Assembly (NCBI GenBank): GCA_022041995.1
Contig: CP074381.1
Coordinates: forward strand, 1,922,001-1,986,000
Direction of reading: 5' to 3'
From: Cupriavidus necator
GTDB taxonomy: Bacteria > Pseudomonadota > Gammaproteobacteria > Burkholderiales > Burkholderiaceae
DNA: 64,000 nucleotides
Below the pieces are notes generated by a model, which saw only the letters and a program-made list of their open reading frames with translations, had not been told where the DNA came from and searched no databases. Positions 39,737 through 51,333 of this stretch are shown here, piece after piece (the first letter of the stretch is position 1; the number at the start of each line of letters is the position of its first letter). The translations under genes and the position numbers were made by a program.

Positions 39737-40600
39737 ATGAAAGCCCTTGACCTCGATGTGCTGGCCATGATGGTGGCGGTTGCCGATACGGGCAATATTT
39801 CCCGTGCCGCGGAACTCGTGCACCGGTCGCAGTCGGCGGTCAGCATGCAGATCAAGGCGCTCGAACAGGCTTTGGGCAAGCCACTGTTTGTGCGCAAGCC
39901 TAGAAACGTGGTGCTGACCCAGGAAGGCGAAGTACTGCTGGGCTTCGCGCGCCGCATGCTGGCCCTGCGCGACGAGGCCTGGGCGGCCGTGGTCCGCCCC
40001 GACGTGACCGGGCGCGTGGTACTCGGCATGCCGGACGACTATGCCTCATCCCTGCTGCCCGCGATCCTGAAGAAATTCTCGGCGACCTATCCCAAGGTCG
40101 AGATCCAGGTCATTGGCTTGCCGAGCGTGGCACTGGCGCCCATGGTCAAGGACGGATCGGTCGACCTGGTCTGTGCAACGCGAGTGAAGGGGTTGTCCGG
40201 GGAGTTCATCCGGCTGGAACCGATGGTGTGGGCCGCATCGCCGGCGGCGCACGAAATCTGGAACGAGCGGCCGCTGCCCATTGCCGTGTTCCAGTCGGGC
40301 AGCGTCGCCCGCGACATTGCGATCCGCAGCCTGGAGCAGGCCAGGATCGCCTATCGCATGTCCTATGAAAGTCCCAGCCTGCTCGGCCTGCTCAGCATGG
40401 TCGAAGCGGGACTGGCGGTGGCGCCGCTCGCGCGATGTGCCGTTCCGGCCCGTTTCACCATCCTTGCCCAGGCCCAGGGGCTGCCCGAGCTAGCCGGGCT
40501 GGAGCTGGTGCTGGCGCGCAGCGCAAAGTCGAAGCGGCCGCCTTGTGACTTCCTCGCTGAACAGATCCTGTCCGAGTTGCAGCGCCGGCAAGCGCAATGA
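39737..40600 (+). CDS. LysR-family regulator
   Basis: Regulator of 287 aa. The helix-turn-helix reads GNISRAAELVHRSQSAVSMQ (residues about 16-35), close to the branch containing LrhA/HexA. The effector domain is ordinary in length. It is divergent from the DUF3422 gene, with a 90-bp AT-rich spacer that must hold both promoters, so regulation of DUF3422 is a reasonable guess. The effector is unknown. Confidence 0.87.
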   Translation: MKALDLDVLAMMVAVADTGNISRAAELVHRSQSAVSMQIKALEQALGKPLFVRKPRNVVLTQEGEVLLGFARRMLALRDEAWAAVVRPDVTGRVVLGMPDDYASSLLPAILKKFSATYPKVEIQVIGLPSVALAPMVKDGSVDLVCATRVKGLSGEFIRLEPMVWAASPAAHEIWNERPLPIAVFQSGSVARDIAIRSLEQARIAYRMSYESPSLLGLLSMVEAGLAVAPLARCAVPARFTILAQAQGLPELAGLELVLARSAKSKRPPCDFLAEQILSELQRRQAQ

Positions 40601-40698
40601 GGCGTTCGCCCTCGTCGGCAGGGCCCCAGGGTACTGACGCAAGTTACTCGCGCAGCGGCGGCTGAGGCAATGCGCGGAAACGATGCCAGGCCATGCGG

Positions 40699-40989
40699 CT
40701 ATTTTGCGTGCAGGATGACGGTCCCCTCCGAGATCGTCGGCGCGCTTGCGCTGGTGCCGGCAGCGTTCGCAGCGATCCAGTCCTTTGCCTTCTGGATGCT
40801 CTCGTCCACGCCCGCCTTGTCATTGCAGGTTGTGACAGAGAAGCCGCCATCGGCAGTCCGCGCCAGCGTGTAGCAGACAAAACCCTGGACCGAACGCATC
40901 AGGGATTCGATTTCAGGGGTGCGCTTTTCCAGCAGGTCGAACAGTTCCTTGGCGCCGCTTCCGGAATAGGTTCTGATGACAGAGTGCAT
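40699..40989 (-). CDS. Hypothetical small protein, possible dimeric alpha/beta barrel
   Basis: 96-residue cytosolic protein of unknown function. The N-terminal HSVIRTYSGSGAKELFDLLE and the middle VQGFVCYTLARTADGGFSVT are consistent with a dimeric alpha-beta barrel (antibiotic biosynthesis monooxygenase/EthD-like) fold, but no catalytic motif is recognised. It is a single gene. The region upstream leads into the rRNA promoter area. Confidence 0.7.
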   Translation of the reverse strand: MHSVIRTYSGSGAKELFDLLEKRTPEIESLMRSVQGFVCYTLARTADGGFSVTTCNDKAGVDESIQKAKDWIAANAAGTSASAPTISEGTVILHAK

Positions 40990-41200
40990 GATTCAGCCCT
41001 CCATTGATTGGCCCCGGGTTTCGCACGATCGCATCGAGAAAGGTACGACTGCACTAGTCTAGGTGCCGTGAGGGAAGTCTGGAGTGATTTCATCGCGAAG
41101 GACTATTCCGGCTGCCACGACACCTTGCCAGGTCAATTCAGGCCGGTGAAGTAGTTGGTGCTGAGCGGGCCGCCATACATCCGAGCAAGGAGGAAACGCC

Positions 41201-41251
41201 ATGCCTTCGCATCATCCATCCCGCAGGTCGTGGGTTGGCGTGGCCAAGTGA
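41201..41251 (+). CDS. Possible short peptide ORF upstream of the rRNA operon
   Basis: A 16-codon frame (ATG 41201 to TGA 41249-41251) is preceded by AAGGAGG at ideal spacing. It starts MPSHHPSRR and ends VGVAK. It lies about 35 bp before the first rRNA promoter. The strong ribosome site is the only support; it may be the relic of a longer gene or a leader peptide. Confidence 0.3.
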   Translation: MPSHHPSRRSWVGVAK

Positions 41252-41286
41252 CAAAAGAGGCTCTTTCAAGTTCTTTTCAAAAACGC

Positions 41287-41315
41287 TTGCAAGGCAGGCA
41301 GCCAGGCATTAATAT
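41287..41315 (+). promoter_or_regulatory. rRNA operon promoter P1 candidate
   Basis: TTGCAA (41287-41292), a 17-bp spacer, and TAATAT (41310-41315) form a sigma-70-type promoter. A C-rich discriminator follows, as expected for a growth-rate and ppGpp-controlled rRNA promoter. About 415 bp upstream of the 16S start. Confidence 0.55.
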
Positions 41316-41425
41316 TCGCCCCCTCGTTCGCAAGGCACCGCGCAACGGGGGTGGGAAAAGACCTGCAAGGATTAACTCGATTCGAAAGAGTGTGCCTTCC
41401 AGAATAAAGAATTTCTCGAAAATGG

Positions 41426-41454
41426 TTGATTAATCGCAGAAACTTCTTTATAGT
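41426..41454 (+). promoter_or_regulatory. rRNA operon promoter P2 candidate
   Basis: TTGATT (41426-41431), a 17-bp spacer, and TATAGT (41449-41454) form a second promoter about 277 bp before 16S. The upstream sequence is A/T-rich (an UP-element-like stretch at 41400-41425). Confidence 0.65.
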
Positions 41455-41534
41455 CTTGCTTCTCCGCTGCAAACAAAACGCAGCAACGCAAACGGCAAAG
41501 CCGGATGCGGCCCGGATCGGTAACGAAAGGGCAG

Positions 41535-41547
41535 GTTCTTTAACAAT
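41535..41547 (+). promoter_or_regulatory. boxA antitermination element in the rRNA leader
   Basis: GTTCTTTAACAAT matches the boxA element used by Nus factors on rRNA operons. The identical 13-mer recurs in the 16S-23S spacer at 43393-43405. Just downstream, 41550-41575 can pair with 43283-43309 to form the RNase III stem that frees 16S. Confidence 0.75.
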
Positions 41548-41730
41548 CAAACAACCGATAAGTGTGGGCGCTTGATAACGGATGCGGAAGACTTCGGTCT
41601 TTTAGCTTTACAAGTTATACAGTGCTCGCACAGCAAAACGTGACTGGGTCTTCGGATCTGGTCAGTCAGTTTTCTGAGAGTGAGCGACCGCTCGAAAGAG
41701 CGAGGACCCGCGAGGGTCCACACAGAGATT

Positions 41731-43264
<1,534 letters not shown>

Positions 43265-43583
43265 CAGAGCGTGCATCCCAAGTCGAGCGTTCACACTTAT
43301 CGGTTTGTTTGTGGTTAGGGCCAGGTGGCCAAATGCAAGCGCTTCGCAAGAGCGTTTGCATTTGGCATTGCCAAGCGATCTGACGATCGGCTGTTCTTTA
43401 ACAATATGGGATGTAGTAAAGGTGTCGCGAAGCGTTGATGAGACGCTGCATTACCAACGCGATACCGGGTTGTGATTGTATCAACCAAAATGTATTTAAG
43501 TGATCGAAAGATGACTTGGAATACGGCACAAATGCGAGAACTCATCCTGTAGCGACTGTCTCACTGAGACACACTCGTTATAG
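43265..43583 (+). other. 16S-23S internal transcribed spacer without tRNA genes
   Basis: A 319-bp spacer. I see no tRNA-Ile or tRNA-Ala: there is no T-loop GGTTCGA-type sequence and no acceptor pair. Instead there is a strong hairpin at 43328-43366 (GCCAAATGCAA pairing with TTTGCATTTGGC) and a boxA copy at 43393-43405. Positions 43283-43309 pair with the leader for 16S release, and 43570-43591 can pair with 46545-46566 for 23S release. Confidence 0.85.
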
Positions 43584-46553
<2,970 letters not shown>

Positions 46554-46638
46554 TATAACCAGTGTGTTTTGCCTGGTGAGTGATTCGCCTGTGCCCTCGG
46601 TTGGCACAATACGCACAACCAAGACTACATCCCTATTC

Positions 46639-46666
46639 GTGACGCTGGCTTCAACCCCAGCGTCAC
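46639..46666 (+). other. Hairpin between 23S and 5S rRNA
   Basis: GTGACGCTGG and CCAGCGTCAC form a perfect 10-bp stem with an 8-nt loop in the 23S-5S spacer, 9 nt before the 5S start. It probably serves RNA processing; there is no T-run, so it is not a terminator. Confidence 0.6.
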
Positions 46667-46675
46667 AACCCCTCA

Positions 46676-46792
46676 TGCCTGGTGACCATAGCGAGCTGGA
46701 ACCACCCCTTCCCATCCCGAACAGGTCCGTGAAACAGCTCCGCGCCGATGATAGTGCGGATTCCCGTGTGAAAGTAGGTCATCGCCAGGCTC
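46676..46792 (+). rRNA. 5S ribosomal RNA
   Basis: About 115-117 nt. The ends TGCCTGGTGACCATAGCGA and GGTCATCGCCAGGC pair as the 5S terminal stem. The internal CCCATCCCGAACAGG and GCGCCGATGATAGTG are conserved 5S loops. It is the last gene of the rRNA operon and is followed by a terminator. Confidence 0.95.
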
Positions 46793-46800
46793 TTATCCCC

Positions 46801-46841
46801 AAAACCCCTCGACAGCGTGTGCTGCGAGGGGTTTTGTCTTT
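46801..46841 (+). terminator. Rho-independent terminator of the rRNA operon
   Basis: AAAACCCCTCG..CAGC pairs with GCTGCGAGGGGTTTT (46801-46835) with one bulged base, and the plus-strand T-run follows. It can act on both strands and also lies between the rRNA operon and the convergent Rof-like gene. Confidence 0.88.
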
Positions 46842-46863
46842 GGCGGCTCGGAATCTTGCGGGC

Positions 46864-47142
46864 TCAGTAGTCCGCCAGCTTCTCGCCGTCGACTTCCATG
46901 AGCTGGTCCAGGCGCAGGGTCTCGCCAGTCTTGAGCGTCAGATATTCGGCGCCGCCCCGGCTGTACACGTCGGTAATGGTGGCGGTGCGCTGCTGGAGCA
47001 AGCCATCGGCGTCGCGGTAGTGGATCTGCGTGGGCCTGCGCACGGTGGCGAGGTCTTCCAGGCGGTCGTGGAACTCGCAGCTGATCGGGCTGTACTGGGC
47101 GGCTGTGCTGGTCATGGCTATGGATCCTGTGTGCTGGTTCAT
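46864..47142 (-). CDS. Rho-binding antiterminator (Rof/YaeO-like) family protein
   Basis: 92-residue protein resembling Rof, which binds Rho and inhibits termination. The signature is YSPISCEFHDRLEDLATVRR (about residues 16-35), matching the family Y-x-P-I-x-C-x-x-H-D-x-L-E pattern. A short beta-barrel follows, ending LRLDQL. ATG 47142 overlaps the ohrR stop by 3 bp, so it is translated with ohrR. A link between peroxide sensing and Rho control is therefore possible but unproven. Confidence 0.72.
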   Translation of the reverse strand: MNQHTGSIAMTSTAAQYSPISCEFHDRLEDLATVRRPTQIHYRDADGLLQQRTATITDVYSRGGAEYLTLKTGETLRLDQLMEVDGEKLADY

Positions 47143-47597
47143 TCGCTGTCTTTCACCGACTGGATCAGGTTGTTGCGCAGCGACGCAACTGCCTTCTGGA
47201 TCCGGGCGAATTCGTCCGGGGCCAGGCCGGTCGCTCCGGCGAGGCTGGATTCCAGGCGCCGCTCGCGCAGCTTGCGGCCGGCCTTGGTCAGGCGCACGCG
47301 TACCTGGCGCTCGTCTTCGGGGTCGCGCTGCCGCTCCACATAGCCCATGGCCTCCAGCTTCTTCAGGATCGGCGTCAGGGTGTTCGATTCGAGAAACAGC
47401 TTCTCTCCCAGGCTGCCGACGGTCTGGTCGTCCTGCTCCCATAGCGCAACGATGGTGATGTATTGCGTATAGGTCAGCCCCAGTTGCTCAAGGACCGGTT
47501 TGTAGGCCTTGCCGAAGGCGAGGTTCGCGGAATAGACCGCGAAGCACAAGAAGTCCGAGAGCGTCGGGGTTGCGGCGGGCTTGTCGGTGGGTTTCAT
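47139..47597 (-). CDS. ohrR: OhrR, organic-hydroperoxide-sensing MarR-family repressor (one-cysteine type)
   Basis: Repressor (152 aa) that leaves DNA when its cysteine is oxidised by organic hydroperoxide. The reactive Cys is seen at residue 18 in LSDFLCFAVYSANLAF, the OhrR hallmark; it is the only Cys, so the protein is of the one-Cys (Bacillus-like) class. The winged helix lies at about residues 60-100, with LGEKLFLESNTLTPILKKLE. ATG 47597 is preferred over an upstream start at 47717. The Rof-like gene overlaps its end, and paired palindromes lie upstream at 47647-47673. Confidence 0.93.
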   Translation of the reverse strand: MKPTDKPAATPTLSDFLCFAVYSANLAFGKAYKPVLEQLGLTYTQYITIVALWEQDDQTVGSLGEKLFLESNTLTPILKKLEAMGYVERQRDPEDERQVRVRLTKAGRKLRERRLESSLAGATGLAPDEFARIQKAVASLRNNLIQSVKDSE

Positions 47598-47646
47598 TTG
47601 CTGCCTCGTTGGCCAAAGACGGATGGATCGCAAGTGTCGATTATAG

Positions 47647-47673
47647 ATCGTGTGCGATTTGATCGCGGGTGCT
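47647..47673. promoter_or_regulatory. Candidate OhrR operator upstream of ohrR
   Basis: ATCGTGTGCGAT (47647-47658) and a weaker ATCGCGGGTGCT (47662-47673) lie 15 bp apart start to start, about 50 bp before the ohrR start. The same element and spacing occur before the two neighbouring genes, so this is probably the autoregulation site. Confidence 0.62.
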
Positions 47674-47745
47674 ATAACTTTCCGCGGCGCCAGGAACCGG
47701 CAGAGAATCGTGCGCACGATCTGGCCTCCGCGGTGCTACACGGTC

Positions 47746-47982
47746 TCAGGCGCGTGCGCCGTCGAGGTAAGGGTCGACCTTGCCGCGGGCGCCGTCGTAG
47801 TACGGACTGCGCGTGCCGTGTACCGAGCGTGCGCCGTCGGTGTACGGATCGGCTGTGCTGGTGACCGAGCGGGCGCCCTCGGTGAAAGGGTCGCGCGCCG
47901 AACCGGCGGCTTGCGCGGCGGCGGCGGTCAACAGGGCGGCGGCGACAACGGTGTAGCGGGCGATGGAGGTGAGTGTGGTCAT
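47746..47982 (-). CDS. Small exported protein with four [DS]-P-[FY]-x-[DE]-G-A-R repeats
   Basis: 78-residue protein of unknown function (ATG 47982; AAGG at good spacing; an ATG at 47991 is too close to it). The signal peptide ends near AAAAQAAG. The mature part is almost entirely four short repeats: DPFTEGARSV, DPYTDGARSV, SPYYDGARGK and DPYLDGARA. There is no Cys and no catalytic motif. It lies between ohrR and ohr, both in the same direction, and has its own paired palindrome operator. A related protein is encoded at 50588-50971. Confidence 0.8.
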   Translation of the reverse strand: MTTLTSIARYTVVAAALLTAAAAQAAGSARDPFTEGARSVTSTADPYTDGARSVHGTRSPYYDGARGKVDPYLDGARA

Positions 47983-48011
47983 GGTATGCATCCTTGTATC
48001 AGGTGATGTTT

Positions 48012-48039
48012 AATCGTATACGATTACATCGCATACGAC
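48012..48039. promoter_or_regulatory. Candidate OhrR operator upstream of the exported repeat protein
   Basis: A perfect 14-bp palindrome AATCGTATACGATT (48012-48025) is followed by ATCGCATACGAC (48028-48039), 15 bp apart core to core and about 30 bp before the start codon. It is the strongest match in the set and suggests this small protein belongs to the OhrR regulon. Confidence 0.7.
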
Positions 48040-48067
48040 TAATTTGAAATAACGAAAAGTCAGGGAG

Positions 48068-48520
48068 TTACGACGTAAACACGTTCAGCGCCACCTCGAT
48101 ATTGCCGCGGGTTGCCTTCGAGTAGGGGCAGATCGCATCGGCGGCGTGAGCGAGTTGCGTAGCGACATCCTGCGGCAGGCCCGGCGCGCGCAGGTTCAGG
48201 CGGGCCTGCAGGAAGTACTCCGCGCCGGTCTGGCCCAGGTCGACTTCGATGTCCACGGCCAGGTCGGACGGCAGTTCCAGCTTCATCTCCTTGGCCACCA
48301 AGCCGATTGCGGCGATGTAGCACGCCGACCAGGCGCCCGCGAACAGTTGTTCCGCGGTCGGGTGGGGCTGGACGGTCGTGAACACGTGCGCCGGGGTGGT
48401 GCTGTTGCCGGGCGACAGCGCGATGTCCAGCGTGCCGTTGTGGCCGCGCGAGGTAACGCCGGCGCTGCTGTGCATGGTGTGGGTCTTGCCGGTGGCGAGG
48501 ACTTTTTCGATCTTGCTCAT
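48068..48520 (-). CDS. ohr: Ohr, organic hydroperoxide resistance peroxidase (OsmC/Ohr family)
   Basis: Thiol peroxidase (150 aa) reducing organic and lipid hydroperoxides with lipoylated proteins as donors. Both catalytic cysteines are visible: C67 in AGAWSACY and C131 in ADAICPYSKATRGN. The length and the C-terminal NIEVALNV fit Ohr rather than OsmC. ATG 48520 is expected to be controlled by the paired palindromes at 48556-48582. It lies about 75 bp upstream of the small exported gene on the same strand. Confidence 0.95.
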   Translation of the reverse strand: MSKIEKVLATGKTHTMHSSAGVTSRGHNGTLDIALSPGNSTTPAHVFTTVQPHPTAEQLFAGAWSACYIAAIGLVAKEMKLELPSDLAVDIEVDLGQTGAEYFLQARLNLRAPGLPQDVATQLAHAADAICPYSKATRGNIEVALNVFTS

Positions 48521-48555
48521 GGAATGGATCTCTGGTGGTTGTCAGTTGTATTTAA

Positions 48556-48582
48556 ATCGCATCCGTTTAGATCGCATGCGAT
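48556..48582. promoter_or_regulatory. Candidate OhrR operator upstream of ohr
   Basis: ATCGCATCCGTT (48556-48567) and the perfect palindrome ATCGCATGCGAT (48571-48582) lie 15 bp apart, as at the other two promoters, and 36-62 bp before the ohr start. This is the classic place for OhrR to act. Confidence 0.7.
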
Positions 48583-48720
48583 GTAATGCATATTGGAACA
48601 TGGCTCTTCCCTTGTCAAGGAAATATATCGTGTGCCCGAAATAGGGCCGGAAATGCGTCCTTGCCTACGCTTGCGCAGTGCCGTTTGACATCCTAAGACG
48701 ACTGGTCATATTATTCCGCC

Positions 48721-49350
48721 ATGGCACGCACTGCAGACAAGACCGACATCCCCAACCGTTTGACGAAGGCGGGGCGCGAACTGTTTACGCGCCACGGCTA
48801 CAACGCCACCGGCATCCAGCAGATCACTGACCACGCCGGTGTGCCGAAGGGGTCGTTCTACAACCATTTCGAGAGCAAGGAAGCGTTCGCGGCGGTCATC
48901 GTCGCGCAATACGCGGATTTCCTGCAGCGGTCGTGGGAGGCGATGACAGATGAGGCGCCGTCTGCGCCAATGGCAGCGATCCGCTATGTCTTTGCCCGGA
49001 TGATTGCGTACCACGAATCGAGGAAGCTGCAGGCTGGGTGCCTGATAGGTAACTTCGCGGCGGAGATTGCCTTGTCGAGCGAAGTCTGCCGGGCCGCCCT
49101 GCAAGCCGCGCAACTGGCGTGGCGCGAACGCCTCGCCGGCATGATCTGCGAGGCCCAGGCGCACGGCGATATCCGCGCCGACATCGCGGCTGCCGAGCTA
49201 TCCGGGCTGGCGTGGGATGCCTGGGAGGGCGCCTTGCTGCGCATGAAGCTCGAATGCTCTGTCGAGCCGCTGCGCCGCAGCGTCGACCTGATGTTTGACC
49301 ACCTGTTCCAGCCGGCCGCTAACGGCGGTTCTGGCCGCAACAAGCCATAG
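48721..49350 (+). CDS. TetR-family regulator of the adjacent Old Yellow Enzyme gene (NemR-like position)
   Basis: Repressor (209 aa) with an N-terminal TetR helix-turn-helix: YNATGIQQITDHAGVPKGSF followed by YNHFESKE (about residues 24-52). The ligand-binding part has GCLIGNFAAEIA, usual in the LmrA/YxaF-like branch. Cysteines at several positions could sense electrophiles. It is followed 23 bp later by the Old Yellow Enzyme gene in the same direction, the nemRA-type arrangement. A possible operator AGACGACTGGTC lies at about 48694-48705. Confidence 0.87.
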   Translation: MARTADKTDIPNRLTKAGRELFTRHGYNATGIQQITDHAGVPKGSFYNHFESKEAFAAVIVAQYADFLQRSWEAMTDEAPSAPMAAIRYVFARMIAYHESRKLQAGCLIGNFAAEIALSSEVCRAALQAAQLAWRERLAGMICEAQAHGDIRADIAAAELSGLAWDAWEGALLRMKLECSVEPLRRSVDLMFDHLFQPAANGGSGRNKP

Positions 49351-49373
49351 ACCAACCACGGAGTAAGTGATTC

Positions 49374-50482
49374 ATGGGTGTACAGAACGAAGCCTTCCTC
49401 GCCGACGCGCTGTTCCAGCCGATCAAGCTGGGCAAGCTCGAGCTCGCCAACCGCATGGCCATGGCGCCGCTCACGCGCAGCCGGGCCGACGACAACCTCG
49501 TGCCGACCGACATGGTGGTCGAGTACTACAGCCAGCGCGCCAGCGTGGGCCTGATCATCGCTGAAGCCACGCAGGTCTCGACCACTGCCCAGGGCTACAC
49601 CAATACGCCGGGCATCTACACCCCCGAGCAGATCGCTGCCTGGAAGAAGGTGACCGACGCGGTGCACGCGAAGGGCGGCAGGATCTTCCTGCAGATCTGG
49701 CACACCGGCCGCATGTCGCACACGCACTTCCAGCCGGACAACCAGGCCCCGGTCGCTCCGTCGGCCATCGCCGCCAATGCCAAGACCTACATCAACGGCA
49801 AGGGCTACGTCGAATGCTCGGTCCCGCGTGAGCTTGAGGCTGCAGAGATTGCTGGCATCGTGGACGACTTCCGCATCGCTGCGGCCAACGCCGTTCAGGC
49901 CGGCTTTGACGGCGTCGAAGTCCATGGTGCGCACGGCTACCTGCTTGACGCTTTCCTGCGCGACGGCACCAACAGGCGCACCGACGCGTATGGCGGCAGC
50001 ATCGAAAACCGCTCGCGCTTCCTGCTCGAAGTCATGGCTGCCGTGGTCAAAGAGATCGGTGCCGACCGGGTCGGCGTTCGCCTGGCACCGGTGTCGCCCG
50101 TCAACGACGCGCTGGAGAGCAATCCGCAGCCGCTATTCGAGCACGTCGTGCGTGAACTGGAGAAGCTGCACCGGTGTATATCCACGTCGTCGAAGGCCAC
50201 ACGGGCGGCCCGCGCGACAACGCGCCTTTCGATTATGAAGCGCTGCGCCGCCTGTACACCGGCGTATGGATGGTCAACAACGGCTACTCCAAGGAGATGG
50301 CCGAAGAGGCGATTCGTCGTGGCAGTGCCGACATGGTTTCGTTCGGCCGCAAGATGATCACCAACCCCGACCTGCCGCGCCGCTTCCGCGAAAACAAGCC
50401 GCTGAACCGTCCCTTTGAAGACGCTTCGCTGTACGGCGGCAATGGTGCGCACGGCTACGTCGACTACCCGGAACTGGGCTGA
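49374..50482 (+). pseudogene. Old Yellow Enzyme / N-ethylmaleimide reductase-like flavoprotein, interrupted by one missing base
   Basis: FMN-dependent ene-reductase that would reduce electrophilic alkenes or quinones with NAD(P)H. The first frame has LGKLELANRMAMAPLTRSRA, the active-site His/Asn context VHGAHGYLLDAFLRDGTNRR and IENRSRFLLEVM. It fails after ELEKLH. The second frame continues VYIHVVEGHTGGPRDNAP and carries the FMN-binding RRGSADMVSFGRKMITNPDL to 50482. Adding a C at CC 50171-50172 gives 369 residues, the normal length. Both halves are well conserved, so a sequencing error is likely. Confidence 0.87.
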
Positions 50483-50489
50483 CGCCAGC

Positions 50490-50536
50490 AAAAAAAGCGC
50501 CCTTTGGAGCCGGGAGAAATACGTTCCAAAGGGCGC
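50490..50536 (-). terminator. Terminator between the Old Yellow Enzyme gene and the minus-strand repeat-protein gene
   Basis: GCGCCCTTTGGA and TTCCAAAGGGCGC (50497-50536) form a strong stem. Seven A residues (50490-50496) become a T-run on the minus strand, so it terminates the small exported protein transcript. It may also slow plus-strand transcription. Confidence 0.8.
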
Positions 50537-50587
50537 ACAAGCGCGTTTGATGGCTGCCTGCCTGAGGCAGGCTCGCTGTCCATGGGC

Positions 50588-50971
50588 TTATGCCAAGGCG
50601 CCATCGGTATAGACGTCGAACTTGCGCGCGGGATCGGCTGAAGGACCGCTGCGGTCCATGCCGGCCAGGGCGCCGTCGGTGTAGACGTCGAATTTTCGGG
50701 CAGGATCGGCCGACACGCCACTGCGGTCCAGGCCAGAAACGGAGTGCTCGTGGACGGCTGGCGTCTCAACGCGGGTACCGTCGATGAAAACGTCGAAGCG
50801 GCCGGCCCGCGCACCGTCGCTATAGACGTCGCGCATCTCGACGCGGAAGGTGTAGCCGGATTTGTCGCCGGCAGGAGCGCTGTCGCGGGCTGCGGCATGG
50901 GCAATGCCGGCAGTGCAGACGGCTGCAATCGCGGCGGTGGCGAAGATCGTGTTGGCGAGCTGGCGGATCAT
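50588..50971 (-). CDS. Small exported protein with D-V-[YF]-x-D-G repeats, related to the product of 47746-47982
   Basis: 127-residue secreted or periplasmic protein of unknown function. The signal peptide (ANTIFATAAIAAVCTAGIAHA) is followed by DVYSDGARAG, DVFIDGTRV and two copies of FDVYTDGALA separated by a DRSG-x-SADPARK linker. The last two units are also direct repeats in the DNA (about 66 bp each). ATG 50971 is preferred over an upstream in-frame start. It shares the Y-x-D-G-A core with the small protein beside ohr, so the two are probably paralogues. Confidence 0.8.
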   Translation of the reverse strand: MIRQLANTIFATAAIAAVCTAGIAHAAARDSAPAGDKSGYTFRVEMRDVYSDGARAGRFDVFIDGTRVETPAVHEHSVSGLDRSGVSADPARKFDVYTDGALAGMDRSGPSADPARKFDVYTDGALA

Positions 50972-51333
50972 GGCGGTACTCCGATTTGCTGTACGAAGGG
51001 CAGAACGCGGCGGGCGTCCTCTCACTGATACGCAGAAGCTGTGCCACCGGATGCGGACCGACAAAAATGGAGTCGCAGCCCCGTCATCAGCGAATTCCGC
51101 CCGGTTGGCGGAGCAAATGTTGGGCAGAAACAGACTTGCGGCGTATCAGCCGCCCGCCCAAACCAACAGCTTCAGCCGTCGGCCAGTTCCCGCGCTGGCA
51201 TCCCCGCCTCCGGCTGGTCTCGACAGCGTTAAGCTGACCATGGCCAATGCGGGCATTGCCTGCGCTGATGGATGGCGCCTACGCCATGTTCCCCCTGTAG
51301 AATCGGCCTCCACGCAACCCTGGAACGTCCCGC
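50972..51333. other. Intergenic region between divergent genes
   Basis: 362 bp between the minus-strand exported protein and the plus-strand M48 peptidase. Frames here give no recognisable protein. TAGAAT at 51298-51303 could be a -10 box for the peptidase operon, but a convincing -35 is not seen. No repeat or tRNA is found. Confidence 0.45.

Noticed and set aside
43328-43366. Spacer hairpin considered as a tRNA
   Set aside because: It is a single long stem without D, anticodon and T arms and lacks the T-loop consensus.
46639-46666. Perfect hairpin before 5S considered as a terminator
   Set aside because: No T-run follows and 5S begins 9 nt later, so a processing role is more likely.
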